Assembly: GCA_045628105.1 (NCBI GenBank) | Contig: JAZQOX010000021.1 | Coordinates: 1 to 58,423, forward strand | Reading direction: 5' to 3' | Length of the DNA stretch: 58,423 bases | Origin: UMGS1781 sp045628105 | GTDB lineage: Bacteria; Bacillota; Clostridia; TANB77; CAG-508 | Part shown: in pieces, positions 19,388 through 28,142 of the stretch | Numbering within the stretch: position 1 is the first letter of the stretch | Layout of the letters: the number at the start of each line of letters is the position of its first letter | Program-made: the position numbers and the translations under genes | Notes under the pieces: generated by a model | Database searches by the model: none | Seen by the model: only the letters and a program-made list of their open reading frames with translations | What the model was told of the DNA's origin: nothing

Positions 19388-20122
19388 ATGGAAGAAATAG
19401 ACAAACAAAATTTACCAAAACATATAGCAATAATTATGGATGGAAATAGAAGATGGGCAAAACAAAGAGGTCTTACAACTAAAGAAGGACACAAGGCAGG
19501 TGCAAAAAATCTTGAAAATATAGCAAAATTTTGTAATGAAATTGGGATAAAATATTTAACAGTGTATGCATTTTCAACAGAAAACTGGAAAAGAAGTAAA
19601 GAAGAAGTTTCAGGATTGATGCTAATTTTAAAAGCAAATATAGATTCAATGCTTAGAAAAAAAGATTTAGAAAATATTAAAATAAGAATTATTGGAGAAA
19701 AAGAAAATATTCCAAAGGATATTGAAGAAAGAATAAAGAAGTTAGAAAAGAAAACGGAAAATAATACCGGACTAGTGTTAAACATAGCATTTAATTATGG
19801 TGGAAGAGCTGAGTTCGTTCATGCAACTAAAAAAATAGCACAGATGGTAAAGAATGGTGAACTTGCAATAGAAAATATAAATGAGCAAACAATTGCTGAA
19901 AACATTTATACAGCAGGTCAACCAGATCCAGATTTAATGATAAGAACAAGCAGAGAACTTAGAACAAGTAATTTTTTGCCATGGCAACTTACATATTCAG
20001 AATTTTATTTTCCAGACAAACACTGGCCAGAATTTTCAGAAGAAGAATTACTTTTAGCAATAAAAGAATATCAACATAGAAACAGAAGATTTGGCGGAAG
20101 ACCAGATGAGGTGAAAAAATAA
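19388..20122 (+). CDS. uppS: isoprenyl transferase (undecaprenyl diphosphate synthase)
   Basis: This 244-residue cis-prenyltransferase makes the C55 lipid carrier for peptidoglycan. Motifs: HIAIIMDGNRRWAKQRG (catalytic Asp and Arg), GHKAGA, LTVYAFSTENWKRS, FNYGGRAE, and DLMIRTSRELRTSNFLPWQ. GAAGGGA precedes the ATG. Its stop shares one base with the cdsA start. dxr, which often sits between cdsA and rseP, is absent here. Confidence 0.95.
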   Translation: MEEIDKQNLPKHIAIIMDGNRRWAKQRGLTTKEGHKAGAKNLENIAKFCNEIGIKYLTVYAFSTENWKRSKEEVSGLMLILKANIDSMLRKKDLENIKIRIIGEKENIPKDIEERIKKLEKKTENNTGLVLNIAFNYGGRAEFVHATKKIAQMVKNGELAIENINEQTIAENIYTAGQPDPDLMIRTSRELRTSNFLPWQLTYSEFYFPDKHWPEFSEEELLLAIKEYQHRNRRFGGRPDEVKK

Positions 20123-20913
20123 TGAATTTTAAAAGAATAATTTCAGGAGTTATATTGATTGCAATTTTAACAGTTTTGCTTTTATCAGGAAGCACTTTTG
20201 CAATAAATATAAGTACTTCAACATTGGCAATAATGGCAATTAATGAATATTTCAATAGCTTTAAAGAGAAAAGAAACTTAGAAAAAGTTATTGGAACACT
20301 ATTTGCAATACCAATAGCATTTTTGAATATCCTACCAATAGAATTTTTTATAGTATTGTTACCAGTATTAATTGCAACGCTATTCCTTATTGTCATTGTA
20401 ACCGAAATGAAAACTGATTTTAAGAACATTGCATTTGCTGGATTTGGAATAATATATATAATATTATTTATAATTTTTATTCCACTTACATATAAATTAA
20501 ATAATGGAAAATATTTAATTTGGTATTTAGCAATTGCTGCATGGGGAACAGACACATTTGCATATTTTGCAGGAATAACATTGGGAAAACATAAATTTAG
20601 TAAAATTAGTCCAAAAAAATCTGTAGAAGGATGTATAGGCGGGGTAATTGGTGCATTGGCTATAACATTAATATATACACTTTATCTAAACAAGATGAAC
20701 ATATTAAATGTATCATATTTGACAATATCAGGAATTTCAATAGCTTTAAGCGTTTTAAGTGAAATCGGAGATTTAGCAGCATCAAGCATAAAACGCTATA
20801 ATGATGTAAAAGATTTTAGTAATTTAATTCCAGGTCATGGTGGAATTCTAGATAGAATAGACAGTATATTATTTATTGCACCATTTGCATACTTTTTATT
20901 AATATTAATTTAA
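20122..20913 (+). CDS. cdsA: phosphatidate cytidylyltransferase
   Basis: This 263-residue polytopic membrane enzyme makes CDP-diacylglycerol. The C-terminal CdsA signature is complete: SEIGDLAASSIKR followed by LIPGHGGILDRIDS. Eight or so hydrophobic segments are visible. The start codon overlaps the uppS stop (TAATG), so the two are translationally coupled. Confidence 0.94.
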   Translation: MNFKRIISGVILIAILTVLLLSGSTFAINISTSTLAIMAINEYFNSFKEKRNLEKVIGTLFAIPIAFLNILPIEFFIVLLPVLIATLFLIVIVTEMKTDFKNIAFAGFGIIYIILFIIFIPLTYKLNNGKYLIWYLAIAAWGTDTFAYFAGITLGKHKFSKISPKKSVEGCIGGVIGALAITLIYTLYLNKMNILNVSYLTISGISIALSVLSEIGDLAASSIKRYNDVKDFSNLIPGHGGILDRIDSILFIAPFAYFLLILI

Positions 20914-20918
20914 AATAT

Positions 20919-20943
20919 GGGGGGTACATAAAAGATACCCCCT
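20919..20943 (+). promoter_or_regulatory. hairpin between cdsA and rseP
   Basis: The stem gggggta-cataaaaga-taccccc has no T-run after it. It could modulate read-through or mRNA stability between cdsA and the rseP-like gene. Confidence 0.5.
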
Positions 20944-20966
20944 AAAACATTACACAGGAGATTATT

Positions 20967-21686
20967 ATGATAGGATTTTTAAAAATAATTTTTTTATTGG
21001 GTTTTCTAATATTAATACATGAACTTGGGCATTTTTTGGTTGCTAAATTATTTAAAGTAAAAATTAAGCAATTTGCAATAGGATTTGGCCCTACAATTTT
21101 AAAAAAACAGGGAAAGGAAACATCTTATGAATTAAAAGCAATTCCATTAGGTGGATTTGTAAATATGTTGGGAGAGGACGAACCAGTAGATGATGACAGA
21201 GCATATAACAAAAAAAGTATTCCACAAAGAATGCTTATATTGCTAGCTGGTGGAATGGTAAACATTATTTTTGGTTTAATATTATGCACAATAATAGCAT
21301 CTACAATACTAGGAATAAAAAATGGAATAAGATTTACAGGAGAATTTTTAGGAGCAACTTTTCAAGGAATTGGGAAACTTTTTATAGGTGAAGTGAAAAA
21401 AGATGAATTAGTGGGTGTAGTTGGAATATCAGACATGGTAGCTGAAACAAAAGGTGTAAGAGATTTCTTTTACATGATGTCAGTTATATCTGTTTCACTT
21501 GGTGTAACAAATTTATTACCATTTCCACCGTTAGATGGAGGAAAAATTTTGCTACTATTAATTGAGGCAATTAGAAGAAAACCATTAAAACAAAATATAG
21601 AAATTGGCATACAAATGTTAGGATTTTTTCTACTAATTGGACTATCAATTTTTGTAACATATAACGACATTCTAAGACTATTTTAA
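20967..21686 (+). CDS. rseP: RseP/RasP-like M50 site-2 protease lacking a PDZ domain
   Basis: This 239-residue membrane protease has HELGH (about residues 18-22), the IKQFAIGFGPTI and LKAIPLGGFVNMLGED strands, and the C-terminal ligand motif NLLPFPPLDGGKI. Usual RseP proteins are 330-450 residues with one or two PDZ domains between the two motifs. Here helix 2 (RMLILLAGGMVNIIFG) connects through about 60 residues with no PDZ-like sequence. The frame is unbroken, so this is a natural short form rather than damage. It probably cleaves anti-sigma factors or signal-peptide remnants. Confidence 0.85.
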   Translation: MIGFLKIIFLLGFLILIHELGHFLVAKLFKVKIKQFAIGFGPTILKKQGKETSYELKAIPLGGFVNMLGEDEPVDDDRAYNKKSIPQRMLILLAGGMVNIIFGLILCTIIASTILGIKNGIRFTGEFLGATFQGIGKLFIGEVKKDELVGVVGISDMVAETKGVRDFFYMMSVISVSLGVTNLLPFPPLDGGKILLLLIEAIRRKPLKQNIEIGIQMLGFFLLIGLSIFVTYNDILRLF

Positions 21687-21763
21687 GATTTGACTTTTAA
21701 TTTTAAATATGATAAATATAATATAAAAATACTTTTAGAACAAAAGAAGGAGCGGAATTTGAA

Positions 21764-21967
21764 ATGAAAAAAAATCAAGGTATAACACTAATAATTTTAA
21801 TAATAACAGTCATTATACTTCTAATATTAACAGCTTTAAGCATAGATATTGTAGTAAAAAACAGCTTATTTGATAATGCAAAAGATGTTGTACAGAATAC
21901 AAATGATAAGGTTAAAATTGAAGAGGAAGATGTAAATGAGCTTTTAAAGCTATATAATGAGAGATAA
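21764..21967 (+). CDS. very short pilin-like protein
   Basis: This 67-residue protein starts MKKNQGITLIILIITVIILLIL, a class III signal helix, followed by only 40 residues ending in an acidic tail. AAGGAG is 13 bases upstream. It shares the GITLI start with the proteins at 2159 and 57932 and also lacks Glu5. It may be a truncated minor pilin or a small membrane peptide. Confidence 0.6.
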   Translation: MKKNQGITLIILIITVIILLILTALSIDIVVKNSLFDNAKDVVQNTNDKVKIEEEDVNELLKLYNER

Positions 21968-22023
21968 GAAAAATGGTATAAATAGGAAAAATACTTGATT
22001 TTTAAGAAAATATATGGTAAAAT

Positions 22024-22057
22024 AATAAGGCTGCAATTAAGTAGCCTTATTATTTTT
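22024..22057 (+). terminator. terminator upstream of the rpsF leader
   Basis: The stem aataaggct/agccttatt with a 10-base loop is followed by ATTTTT. It ends the previous transcript or acts as an attenuator for rpsF. Confidence 0.65.
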
Positions 22058-22110
22058 GGCTACCGCAAACCTTACTCATACAAAAAGGCGGTATGGGTTA
22101 TAAACCAAAA
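22058..22110 (+). promoter_or_regulatory. candidate S6:S18 ribosomal-protein leader
   Basis: Between the terminator-like hairpin and the rpsF ribosome site, ACCGC (22062-22066) can pair with GCGGT (22088-22092), and AACC (22068-22071) with GGTT (22096-22099). CCG-containing motifs before rpsF bind the S6:S18 complex and autoregulate the operon in many bacteria. The position is right; the exact fold was not computed. Confidence 0.45.
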
Positions 22111-22124
22111 GGAGGTGGAAAATA

Positions 22125-22409
22125 ATGAATAAATACGAAAGTGTTATCATTGTTAATCCAAATTTAGAGGAAGAAAGCGTTAAAAATTTAATAAAAAAAT
22201 TCTCTGATTTAATTAACACTGACGGAAAAGTAGAATCTGTAGAAGAAATAGGAAAGAAAAAATTAGCTTATGAAATTAACAAAAACAAAGAAGGATACTA
22301 TGTAGTATTCAAATTTGAAGCTAAATCTTCATTAATAGCAGAACTTGAAAGAAACTACAGAATAACAGACGAAGTTATTAAATTTATTGTTGTTAAAGAG
22401 GAGGAATAA
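22125..22409 (+). CDS. rpsF: 30S ribosomal protein S6
   Basis: This 94-residue S6 has the YESVIIVNPNLEEES start, GKKKLAYEINKNKEGYYVVF and the RITDEVIKFIVVK end. It is the first gene of rpsF-ssb-rpsR. AAGGAGG precedes the ATG, and ssb starts 3 bases after the stop. Confidence 0.96.
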   Translation: MNKYESVIIVNPNLEEESVKNLIKKFSDLINTDGKVESVEEIGKKKLAYEINKNKEGYYVVFKFEAKSSLIAELERNYRITDEVIKFIVVKEEE

Positions 22410-22412
22410 TAT

Positions 22413-22835
22413 ATGAATAAAGTTATTCTTATGGGACGTTTAACAAGAGATCCAGAAGTAAGATATACTACAAATTCAAATACTTTGGTTGCAAGTTTTT
22501 CATTAGCAGTAAATAGAAGATTTGCAAAACAAGGAGAAGAAAGACAAGCGGATTTCGTAAATGTCGTAGCTTGGAACAAAACAGGCGAGTTTTGTAGCAA
22601 GTGGTTTAAAAAAGGACAACAAGTTGGAGTTATAGGAAGACTTCAAACAAGAAATTGGGAAGATGACAATAAAGTAAAACATTATGTAACAGAGGTAGTT
22701 GCAGAAGAAGCATACTTTGCAGATAGCAAAAGAGAAGGCGAAGCTGCATCAGGAAGTTTTGAAAATACTTTTGGAAGTTCAGTTTCTGAAAGTTCAGAAT
22801 TTTCAGTACAATCAGATGACGATTTACCATTCTAA
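22413..22835 (+). CDS. ssb: single-stranded DNA-binding protein
   Basis: This 140-residue SSB has an OB fold (MNKVILMGRLTRDPEVRYT, FSLAVNRRF, VNVVAWNKTGEFCSKWFKKG, VIGRLQTRNWED) and a Ser/Glu-rich tail ending in the partner-binding tip DDDLPF. It is the middle gene of the S6-SSB-S18 operon. Confidence 0.96.
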   Translation: MNKVILMGRLTRDPEVRYTTNSNTLVASFSLAVNRRFAKQGEERQADFVNVVAWNKTGEFCSKWFKKGQQVGVIGRLQTRNWEDDNKVKHYVTEVVAEEAYFADSKREGEAASGSFENTFGSSVSESSEFSVQSDDDLPF

Positions 22836-22856
22836 TCAAAAGGGGGGAAATATAAA

Positions 22857-23153
22857 ATGGCAGAAAGAAAAGGAAATAACAAAAATAACAAGAAAAAAAG
22901 ATTCAATTCAAATTCTGATGAAGAATTTAATCCAAAATTCAGAAAAATGAGAAAGAAAGTTTGTGCAATGTGTGCAAACAAGGAATTAGTTTTAGATTAC
23001 AAAAACTATGACCAAATGAAAAAATATGTTAATGAAAAAGGTAAAATATTACCAAGAAGAGCAACAGGTGCTTGTGCAAAACATCAAAGAGAAATAACAC
23101 AAGCTGTTAAAAGAGCAAGACATATTGCAATATTACCATATACACAAAACTAA
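22857..23153 (+). CDS. rpsR: 30S ribosomal protein S18, zinc-type
   Basis: This 98-residue S18 has a basic N-terminal tail, then KVCAMC, KILPRRATGACAKHQRE and VKRARHIAILPYT. The CAMC pair together with GAC and KHQ gives a Cys/His set consistent with the zinc-binding (C+) paralogue. It ends the rpsF-ssb-rpsR operon at a strong terminator. Confidence 0.95.
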   Translation: MAERKGNNKNNKKKRFNSNSDEEFNPKFRKMRKKVCAMCANKELVLDYKNYDQMKKYVNEKGKILPRRATGACAKHQREITQAVKRARHIAILPYTQN

Positions 23154-23167
23154 TTTGAAATAAAAAC

Positions 23168-23198
23168 AAAACTGTAACCAACAGGTTGCAGTTTTTTT
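23168..23198 (+). terminator. terminator of rpsF-ssb-rpsR
   Basis: The stem aactgtaacc-aaca-ggttgcagtt is followed by TTTTT. Confidence 0.85.
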
Positions 23199-23273
23199 GT
23201 GGCAAAATTTGAAAAAAACATATATAAATGTTATTATATATATAGGTAAATAAATAAAAAAAGGAGCAAAAAT

Positions 23274-24221
23274 ATGGAAATAAGAGATAATATAACAATT
23301 AAAAATATAACTGATGAAGAAATTGACAATTTAACTACAACACAGTTATATAACATATTGTTTGTGCCTGCTATTATTGCCAAGGAAAATTTCGAAAAAT
23401 TAAATGTTGATGAAAAAAATAAGATTCCAGTTGTGGTTATGGGAAGTAATGGTTTAGATACATTGTTACCTAAGATAGTAAAGCTAGTAGACGAATTACA
23501 AGATATTAATTATATTCCAAAAACTGTTATATTTAGCGGTGGAATAGCAGAAATGTATAAACAAGCAAAAATGAAAAAAAACATAGAAAAACTTGAGGAA
23601 TTTAAAAATAAAAGAAGAGATTGGGCTAATGCATTTAAAGAAGTAAAGCAATTTGGAATACAAAGTATTGAAGAATATTTTGCTCCAGTTTCAGTACAGA
23701 ATCTTTCAGAAAGTGATATATTAGAATACATTTTTAGAGAAATAGGAGCACCATTTTATACAAATAAACAAAGAGAAGAAATAAAAATTGTAATTGAGAA
23801 TCAATCAAGCCATACACCAGGAAATGTACTAAACTCAAAAGCCAAAATTGATGAACAAGAAATAGATAATTTAAAAAAGGATGAATGTGTTTTAATAACA
23901 CGTTGGATGCATATGACTAGGGCAATCTTCACTGCTTTAAATCAAGATGCAACAAACAATAAATTTTCAAAGATATATGCAATACCATGCATGGATGATG
24001 TAATGACAATTTGTGATTTTAAAGGAACAAAAAATGATGAAGATTTTAGAAAAGAAGCGATAGAAGAAATAAAAAGAATGAGAAAATATCCTGATGTAGC
24101 TGAAATAATTTATTTTGAGGGAGAAGAAAAAAAGACATTAGCTGATTTAATGAAAATGACAGAAATTAGAGAAGGTGGACCTGCTTCAAGAGAAAGGGAA
24201 CTAGCCGAACAAGGAAGATAA
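23274..24221 (+). CDS. YdcF/DUF218-like protein
   Basis: This 315-residue protein shows a dispersed DUF218 pattern: VVVMGSNGLDTLLPK, TVIFSGGIAEMYKQ, an acidic residue-rich insert, GAPFYTNKQ, IENQSSHTPGN and VLITRWMHMTRAIFTAL. The SGG, ENxSxxTxxN and H-x-x-RA elements are those of the ElyC/SanA/YdcF fold. There is no membrane segment, so it is probably cytoplasmic. The insert of about 60 residues makes it longer than YdcF. Function is unknown. Confidence 0.55.
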   Translation: MEIRDNITIKNITDEEIDNLTTTQLYNILFVPAIIAKENFEKLNVDEKNKIPVVVMGSNGLDTLLPKIVKLVDELQDINYIPKTVIFSGGIAEMYKQAKMKKNIEKLEEFKNKRRDWANAFKEVKQFGIQSIEEYFAPVSVQNLSESDILEYIFREIGAPFYTNKQREEIKIVIENQSSHTPGNVLNSKAKIDEQEIDNLKKDECVLITRWMHMTRAIFTALNQDATNNKFSKIYAIPCMDDVMTICDFKGTKNDEDFRKEAIEEIKRMRKYPDVAEIIYFEGEEKKTLADLMKMTEIREGGPASRERELAEQGR

Positions 24222-24225
24222 TATT

Positions 24226-24257
24226 GAAAAAAGAACTAAATTTTATTTAGTTCTTTT
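24226..24257 (+). terminator. intrinsic terminator
   Basis: The stem aaaagaactaaa-tttta-tttagttctttt ends in a T-run. Confidence 0.85.
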
Positions 24258-24317
24258 TTCACGCCTTTAAATTTTTAGAATATACTATCACTAGATAAGT
24301 TTGTAGGAGGCAGAATT

Positions 24318-25085
24318 GTGAAAGAAGTACTAAAGATTGAAAACATTTCAAAGATTTATCAAGCTAAGAATGGTGAGATAGAGGCATTAAAAAATATAAA
24401 TTTTACAGTAAATCGAGGTGAATTTGTAAGTATAATTGGGCCTAGCGGATGTGGAAAATCAACACTATTATCAATAATTGCAGGACTAGAAGAAAAAAAT
24501 AACGGAAGCATCTACATAGATGGCTCAAAAGTTCAGGGAATCTCTCCTAAAATAGGATATATGCTACAAAAAGATAGTTTACTAGAATGGAGAAACATAT
24601 ATAAAAATGTTCTATTTGGGTTAGAAATCAGAAAAATAAACACAGAAGAAAACAGAAAATATGTGGAAGAACTTTTGAAAAAATACCATCTATATGAATT
24701 TAAAGACAAATATCCATCTCAATTATCAGGAGGAATGCGCCAAAGAGTTGCATTAATAAGAACTCTGGCAATAAAACCTAAAATACTGTTGTTAGATGAA
24801 GCATTTTCAGCATTAGATTATCAAACAAGATTAATGGTAACAAAAGATATATACGAAATAATAAAAAATGAAAATGTAACAACACTTATGGTCACACACG
24901 ATATTTCAGAAGCAATAAGTATGTCAGATAGAATCGTAGTATTAACATCAAGACCGGCTACGGTTAATAAAATTCATAATATAGAATTTGAAATTGAAAA
25001 TAAAAACCCTCTAAGTGTTAGAGAAAGTCCTAAATTCAGCAAATACTTTGATAGCATTTGGAAGGAGTTAGGTGTAAATGCATAA
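24318..25085 (+). CDS. NMT1/nitrate-taurine-type ABC transporter ATPase
   Basis: This 255-residue ATPase has Walker A GPSGCGKST, Q-loop MLQKDSLLEWRNIYKN, signature LSGGMRQR, Walker B ILLLDEAFSALD and the switch His in VTHDISEA. The LLEW motif and size match SsuB/TauB/ThiZ-type importers. The start is GTG 24318, with AGGAGG 7 bases upstream. It overlaps the permease gene by 8 bases. ATPase, permease and binding protein form one operon. Confidence 0.93.
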   Translation: MKEVLKIENISKIYQAKNGEIEALKNINFTVNRGEFVSIIGPSGCGKSTLLSIIAGLEEKNNGSIYIDGSKVQGISPKIGYMLQKDSLLEWRNIYKNVLFGLEIRKINTEENRKYVEELLKKYHLYEFKDKYPSQLSGGMRQRVALIRTLAIKPKILLLDEAFSALDYQTRLMVTKDIYEIIKNENVTTLMVTHDISEAISMSDRIVVLTSRPATVNKIHNIEFEIENKNPLSVRESPKFSKYFDSIWKELGVNA

Positions 25086-25889
25086 AGAAAACATCTCGAA
25101 AGATAGAAAAAAGTACTTAAGATCAATAGCATTAAAAAAAACAGCAATAATTCTAACTCAAATAACAATTGTAATTGCATTTATTGCTATTTGGGAAATA
25201 TGCGCAAATAGAGGAATAATAGATAGTTTTATAACGAGCAAACCTAGCAGAATAATAAAAACTTTTATGAACTTATCAAAAAATGGATTATTAAAACATC
25301 TTGGTGTAACCTGTGAAGAAACATTAGCAGGCTTTGGCCTGGGAGTTATAATGGGAATATTTATAGCTATTATTTTATGGTGGTCTAACTTTTTAAGTAA
25401 AGTTGCGGAACCATTTTTAGTTGTTTTAAATAGCCTTCCTAAAGTTGCATTACGGCCCAATTATAATTATCTGGGTAGGGGCAGGAAAAGGTGCTATAAT
25501 CACCATGGGAATTGCCATATCACTTATTGTTACAATAATGGAAATATTAAATGGATTTATAGATACAGACAAAGAAAAAATTAAAATGGCAAAAACATTT
25601 AACTGTAGTAAATTACAACTTTTAACTAAGATAATAATACCGGCTAATATTTCAACATTCATAAATTCACTAAAAATAAATATAGGATTATCTTTAGTAG
25701 GTGTAATAACAGGAGAATTTTTAGTTTCAAAAGCAGGATTACGGATATTTAATAGTTTATGGAGGTCAAGTTTTTCAGCTAGATTTAGTAATGACAGGAG
25801 TTATAATCTTGGCCATAGTAGCAACAGTGCTGTATGGTACAGTAGTTTTACTTGAAAAGTTGTTACTCAGAACACATAAATTCGGATAA
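25078..25889 (+). CDS. NMT1-type ABC transporter permease with two +1 shifts at CGG
   Basis: This membrane subunit of the importer is spread over three frames. Frame one runs from ATG 25078 to LPKVAL. At TTA-CGG-CCC (C25453, codon 126), skipping C gives LGPIIIIWVGAGKGAI, the typical permease motif. Frame two continues through GVITGEFLVSKAGL. At TTA-CGG-ATA (C25742, codon 222), skipping C gives GLGYLIVYGGQVFQLD and ends at TAA 25887-25889. The corrected product is 269 residues, a normal length, with the EAA-like loop intact. There are no stops, deletions or other lesions. Both sites have the same TTACGG context. A pseudogene with two identical insertions and nothing else is possible but unlikely. 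Confidence 0.88.
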
Positions 25890-25904
25890 CTAGGAGGAAG
25901 TAAA

Positions 25905-26927
25905 TTGAAAAAAATTATTATAGCAGTAATAATTTTTGCTGCGATAGTAGGCATAATAGCATCAGTTATTGTAAGTACCAAAAAAAACAATAGCGCAAAC
26001 GAAAATGAAATGACTGTTGTAAGACTAAATGAAGTTACAAGATCGGTATTTTATTCACCACAATATGTGGCAATAAAATTAGACTATTTTAAAGAAAAGG
26101 GAATAGATATAGAACTTACAACAGGTCAAGGAGCAGATAAAGTTATGACAGCTGTTCTATCAGGACAAAGCGATATAGGATTTGCAGGACCAGAAGCATC
26201 AATATATATATATAATCAAGGAAAAGAAGATTATTCGGTTGTTTTTGCACAACTTACAAAAAGAGATGGCTCTTTTTTAGTTAGCAAAGAAAAAACAGAT
26301 AATTTTAAATGGAGTGATTTAAAAGGAAAAACAATAATACCAGGAAGAAAAGGTGGAGTTCCGTATATGACATTTGAGTACGTGCTTAAACAAAAAGGAA
26401 TAGATCCCAAAAAAGATGCTAACTTAGACGATAGCATATCATTTGACTTGATGGCTGGAGCTTTTGCAGGAGGAAATGCGGAATATGTAACTTTATTTGA
26501 ACCTACAGCATCAATGACAGAAAAACAAGGTGCAGGATATATTGTAGCATCAATAGGAGAAGAAGCGGGAGAAATACCATATACAGCATATTTTGCAAGC
26601 AAAAGTTATATAGAATCACATGAAGAATTAATACAAAATTTCACAGATGCAATATATAAAGGACAACAATGGGCAAAAACTCATACAGCAAGAGAAATAG
26701 CAGAATTAATACAAGAATTTTTCCCAGATACAGATATAGAAATGTTAGAAAGTGCAATACAAAGGTACAAAGAAATAGATGCATGGAGTGAAACACCGGT
26801 ACTTACAGAAGAATCATTTAATAAATTACAAGAAGTAATGGAAGAAGCAGGAGAACTAGAAAAAAGAGCAGACTATAGCAAAGTAGTAAACAATAAATAT
26901 GCCGAAAAATCAATAGAAAACAATTAA
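25905..26927 (+). CDS. NMT1/THI5-like substrate-binding protein
   Basis: This 340-residue binding protein has an N-terminal membrane anchor (residues 2-25, no lipobox Cys) and the NMT1-like fold: VFYSPQYVAIKLDYFKEKGIDIEL, TGQGADKVMTAVLSGQSDIGFAG, LKGKTIIPGRKGGVP and TLFEPTASM. Such proteins deliver thiamine precursors, taurine, sulfonates or nitrate. The ligand cannot be read from the sequence. The start is TTG 25905 with AGGAGG upstream. It is the last gene of the operon, followed by a long palindrome. Confidence 0.9.
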   Translation: MKKIIIAVIIFAAIVGIIASVIVSTKKNNSANENEMTVVRLNEVTRSVFYSPQYVAIKLDYFKEKGIDIELTTGQGADKVMTAVLSGQSDIGFAGPEASIYIYNQGKEDYSVVFAQLTKRDGSFLVSKEKTDNFKWSDLKGKTIIPGRKGGVPYMTFEYVLKQKGIDPKKDANLDDSISFDLMAGAFAGGNAEYVTLFEPTASMTEKQGAGYIVASIGEEAGEIPYTAYFASKSYIESHEELIQNFTDAIYKGQQWAKTHTAREIAELIQEFFPDTDIEMLESAIQRYKEIDAWSETPVLTEESFNKLQEVMEEAGELEKRADYSKVVNNKYAEKSIENN

Positions 26928-26940
26928 AAATATCAAATTT

Positions 26941-27002
26941 CCCAATTGGGGACGTATTTAAATTGTGATTTTTTTCGCAATTTAAATACGTCCCCAATTG
27001 GG
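26941..27002. repeat. long palindrome, GGGAC family (25-bp arms)
   Basis: A 25-bp arm (26941-26965, starting CCCAATTGGGGACG) and its perfect complement (26978-27002) flank a 12-base T-rich loop. The same 25 bases recur at 37273-37297. It lies just after the binding-protein gene and can act as a terminator, but the sequence identity with the second copy suggests a dispersed MITE- or REP-like repeat. Confidence 0.9.
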
Positions 27003-27104
27003 ATAAAATCTGCGTAACCTAGAAGATGGAATGGTTTAATGAAATTTTTAAATTTACAAACATGGCCCATTTTGAGATTTTTTACATAATAAATTTAAAT
27101 TTTT

Positions 27105-27133
27105 TTGTAAAATTTGGTCTTTTGTGATATACT
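27105..27133 (+). promoter_or_regulatory. putative sigma-A promoter
   Basis: TTGTAA (27105-27110), a 17-base spacer and TATACT (27128-27133) lie 33 bases before the exchanger start. Confidence 0.5.
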
Positions 27134-27165
27134 AATAAAAATCTTATTTTAAAATGGGGGAAGAA

Positions 27166-28134
27166 ATGTTACAGTCAATTATACTTATAATTATTGGATT
27201 TATTATGTTAGTTGTAGGTGCGGACATGCTTGTTAAGGGCTCTAGCAATATCGCAAAAAAATTTAAAATACCAGAAACAATTATAGGGCTAACTATTGTT
27301 GCAATAGGCACTTCAATGCCAGAACTTGTTATTACAATAAGCTCTGCAGGAAAAAATGCTTCAGATTTAATTATAGGTAATGTAATTGGAAGTAATATTT
27401 GTAATTTACTATTTATTTTGGGAACAACAGCTATTTTGCGCCCTATTGTATTAGATAAGGATGTTAAAATAGTCCATTTGCCAGTAGCATTTATTTCTAC
27501 ATTTGCTATATATGCAATGGGAATGGGACTATTTGGAAGCGAAAACGGAATAATTAGTAAAATAGATGGATTTTTACTTATAGGATTGTATTTTATTTAT
27601 TTTCTATATCCTATAATTATTGAACTTGTAGACATATTCAAGTCTGAAAAAGAAGAAAAAGCAATTATAATGGAAAAACAGAAATTTTCAGTAATAGGAT
27701 CAATTATATATATAATAATTGGAGCCGTACTACTAAAATTTGGTGGAGATTTAGTAGTTGATGAATCAAGCGAAATAGCAACACTTTTTGGAATATCCGA
27801 AAGAGTAATAGGACTTACAATTGTAGCAATTGGAACTGCTTTACCAGAGTTTGTTACATCAATTATTGCAGTTGTAAAAGATGAAGGTGGACTAGCTGTA
27901 GGAAATCTAGTTGGATCATGTATTTTAAATGCATTTTTAATACTTGGAGCAGGTGCTGCCATAACACCACTTGTATTCTCAACAGAATTTATTGAAAATT
28001 TAATATTACTAGGTGGATGTATGATATTTATTTGGATTTCATCTTTTTTTGGAAAAAAGAATGTAATTACAAGATATAAAGCAGGAGTATTGCTAGTTGC
28101 ATTTGTTATATATATGGTAAGATTATTTGAATAG
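27166..28134 (+). CDS. CaCA family calcium/sodium (cation/H+) exchanger
   Basis: This 322-residue, about ten-helix membrane protein has the two inverted alpha repeats of the CaCA superfamily: VAIGTSMPELVITISSA with GNVIGSNICNLLFILG, and VAIGTALPEFVTSIIAV with GNLVGSCILNAFLILG. The acidic Glu in each repeat binds the ion. It resembles YrbG-type exchangers. ATG 27166 is preferred because GGGGGAA is just upstream. nth starts 8 bases after the stop. Confidence 0.92.
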   Translation: MLQSIILIIIGFIMLVVGADMLVKGSSNIAKKFKIPETIIGLTIVAIGTSMPELVITISSAGKNASDLIIGNVIGSNICNLLFILGTTAILRPIVLDKDVKIVHLPVAFISTFAIYAMGMGLFGSENGIISKIDGFLLIGLYFIYFLYPIIIELVDIFKSEKEEKAIIMEKQKFSVIGSIIYIIIGAVLLKFGGDLVVDESSEIATLFGISERVIGLTIVAIGTALPEFVTSIIAVVKDEGGLAVGNLVGSCILNAFLILGAGAAITPLVFSTEFIENLILLGGCMIFIWISSFFGKKNVITRYKAGVLLVAFVIYMVRLFE

Positions 28135-28142
28135 GTGAAAAA

